Assembly: GCA_021776525.1 (NCBI GenBank)
Contig: JAJFFT010000004.1
Location: forward strand, 532,499 to 596,498
Source: Robiginitomaculum sp.
GTDB lineage: Bacteria > Pseudomonadota > Alphaproteobacteria > Caulobacterales > Maricaulaceae
DNA length: 64,000 bases
Direction of reading: 5' to 3'
In this document: piece by piece, positions 63,296 through 64,000 of the stretch
Layout of the letters: each line of letters opens with the position of its first letter
Numbering within the stretch: the stretch's first letter is position 1
The notes under the pieces: model-generated
The model's database searches: none
What the model saw: only the letters and a program-made list of their open reading frames with translations
What the model was told of the DNA's origin: nothing
Program-made: the position numbers and the translations under genes

Positions 63296-64000
63296 ATGTC
63301 GGCAATGCGCGGATTTATAATCGCGACGGTGATCGCAGTTTTGGCGGCGGTGATTGTAATCACCCTACAACGTTCGGGTGATGCACCGCCAACACCGCCC
63401 AGCCCGGCGGAGCAAACGCCGCAAGAGGCCACCAATGATGGTGCCCTGTTGGGGCCGTCCTTTGATATTGTCCGGGTGGATATGCGCGGCACGGCGGTGA
63501 TTGCCGGTCGCGCCGAACCGGGATCGAACATCACTTTACAGGCCAATGGCAAAACCATTGCGCAAACCAGAGCCGGCAGCAATGGCGACTGGACCATCAT
63601 CCTGAATGAACCTCTGGACCCTGGCGCTATTGAATTCACGCTCAGCATGGAGGGCGAGGATGGGCGCATTGTGCGCTCGGACCAGGTGGTTGTGGTCTCG
63701 GTGCCGCGTGGGCGCAACAAACGCCCATTGGTGGTCTTGGGCCGCCCTGGTGGTCCCAGCCGTGTGCTGCAAAGCCCTGACGATGACAAGGAAACCGGAC
63801 CCTTGGCGCTGGAGGCCGTGGATTATGACCGTGCCGGCGGGGTGATCTTTTCTGGTCGCGCTTTGCCGGGGTCGGGTGTACGGGTGTTGGCCAATGGTCG
63901 CCTGTTGGGCCAGACGCAATCCAATGCGCAAGGGCGCTGGGTTCTTGACGGGATCGAGCCTCTGGCCCCCGGTGTTTACGATTTGCAGATCGATCAGGTG
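63296..64000 (+). CDS. Membrane-anchored bacterial Ig-like repeat protein, N-terminal part
   Basis: 235 codons from an ATG at 63296 to the window edge without a stop. A signal anchor (FIIATVIAVLAAVIVITL) is followed by a Pro-rich linker and at least two Ig-like units (FDIVRVDMRGTAVIAGRAEPGSNITLQANG; LALEAVDYDRAGGVIFSGRALPGSGVRVLANG). Alphaproteobacterial homologues of this kind usually end with a LysM peptidoglycan-binding domain, which would lie outside the window. Probably an envelope protein. Confidence 0.85.
   Translation, partial: MSAMRGFIIATVIAVLAAVIVITLQRSGDAPPTPPSPAEQTPQEATNDGALLGPSFDIVRVDMRGTAVIAGRAEPGSNITLQANGKTIAQTRAGSNGDWTIILNEPLDPGAIEFTLSMEGEDGRIVRSDQVVVVSVPRGRNKRPLVVLGRPGGPSRVLQSPDDDKETGPLALEAVDYDRAGGVIFSGRALPGSGVRVLANGRLLGQTQSNAQGRWVLDGIEPLAPGVYDLQIDQV

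Noticed and set aside
62662..63789. 375-residue version of the LOG protein
   Set aside because: The extra N-terminal part is antisense to the Ig-like gene; the ATG at 63204 with GAGG gives the normal LOG length.
1..64000. CRISPR array, IS element or rRNA operon
   Set aside because: No regularly spaced repeats, transposase or rRNA sequence was found on either strand.

Overview
The window looks like part of the chromosome of a Gram-negative, free-living alphaproteobacterium, possibly a marine heterotroph of the Caulobacterales/Hyphomonadaceae type. Support comes from the hut genes, an isovaleryl-CoA dehydrogenase, TadG-like proteins, kdsD (A5P isomerase, lipopolysaccharide), a fliN-type protein, and the topA / M28 peptidase / rnr / NUDIX block. 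The exact taxon is inference. Genes are tightly packed, many with 4-8 bp start/stop overlaps.

Layout. 1-6632: histidine utilisation (end of hutI, hutH, hutG, then hutU), with a hybrid sensor kinase on the other strand in between. 6636-9411: glmS-kdsD, two SIS-domain sugar-phosphate enzymes. 9510-13877: a translationally coupled trio, DUF3604 - parvulin-like PPIase - HupE/UreJ. 13971-15143: isovaleryl-CoA dehydrogenase. 15298-17999: a tandem duplicate of TadG/von Willebrand proteins, one carrying a 17-lysine tract. 18004-25319: tail-anchored GH24 lysozyme, LtrA, a small monooxygenase, a kelch protein, mgtE and an alkylsulfatase lipoprotein.

About 25.3-46.8 kb is accessory DNA that looks AT-richer and is loosely packed. 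It ends at tRNA-Leu(GAG) with a truncated tyrosine integrase, arm-type repeats and short direct repeats of the tRNA 3' end (26828, 27982, 46783), so it is best read as a genomic island or several stacked ones. The island carries self-contained modules: a CPBP protease, a membrane-anchored unknown, a TolB-like/TPR protein, MATE plus a glyoxalase-like protein, MarR/GST, WYL/VOC, SDR, an ada - 2OG oxygenase - alkB repair operon with Ada boxes, decayed methyltransferases, and a LysR/pirin/flavin reductase/isochorismatase-like/amidohydrolase/monooxygenase cluster. The first modules are separated by six diverged copies of a structured intergenic repeat (R1-R6) built around TTGGTG plus a short hairpin whose stem changes in compensating ways. 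This cassette-like arrangement is the most unusual thing in the window.

46.9-64 kb returns to core genes: fliN, lipB, DUF805, NUDIX, rnr, M28 peptidase, topA, a small unknown, a second hybrid kinase, M20 amidohydrolase, RidA, cyclophilin, ruvX, LOG protein and the start of an Ig-like repeat protein that runs off the end. No IS element, rRNA or CRISPR array was seen.
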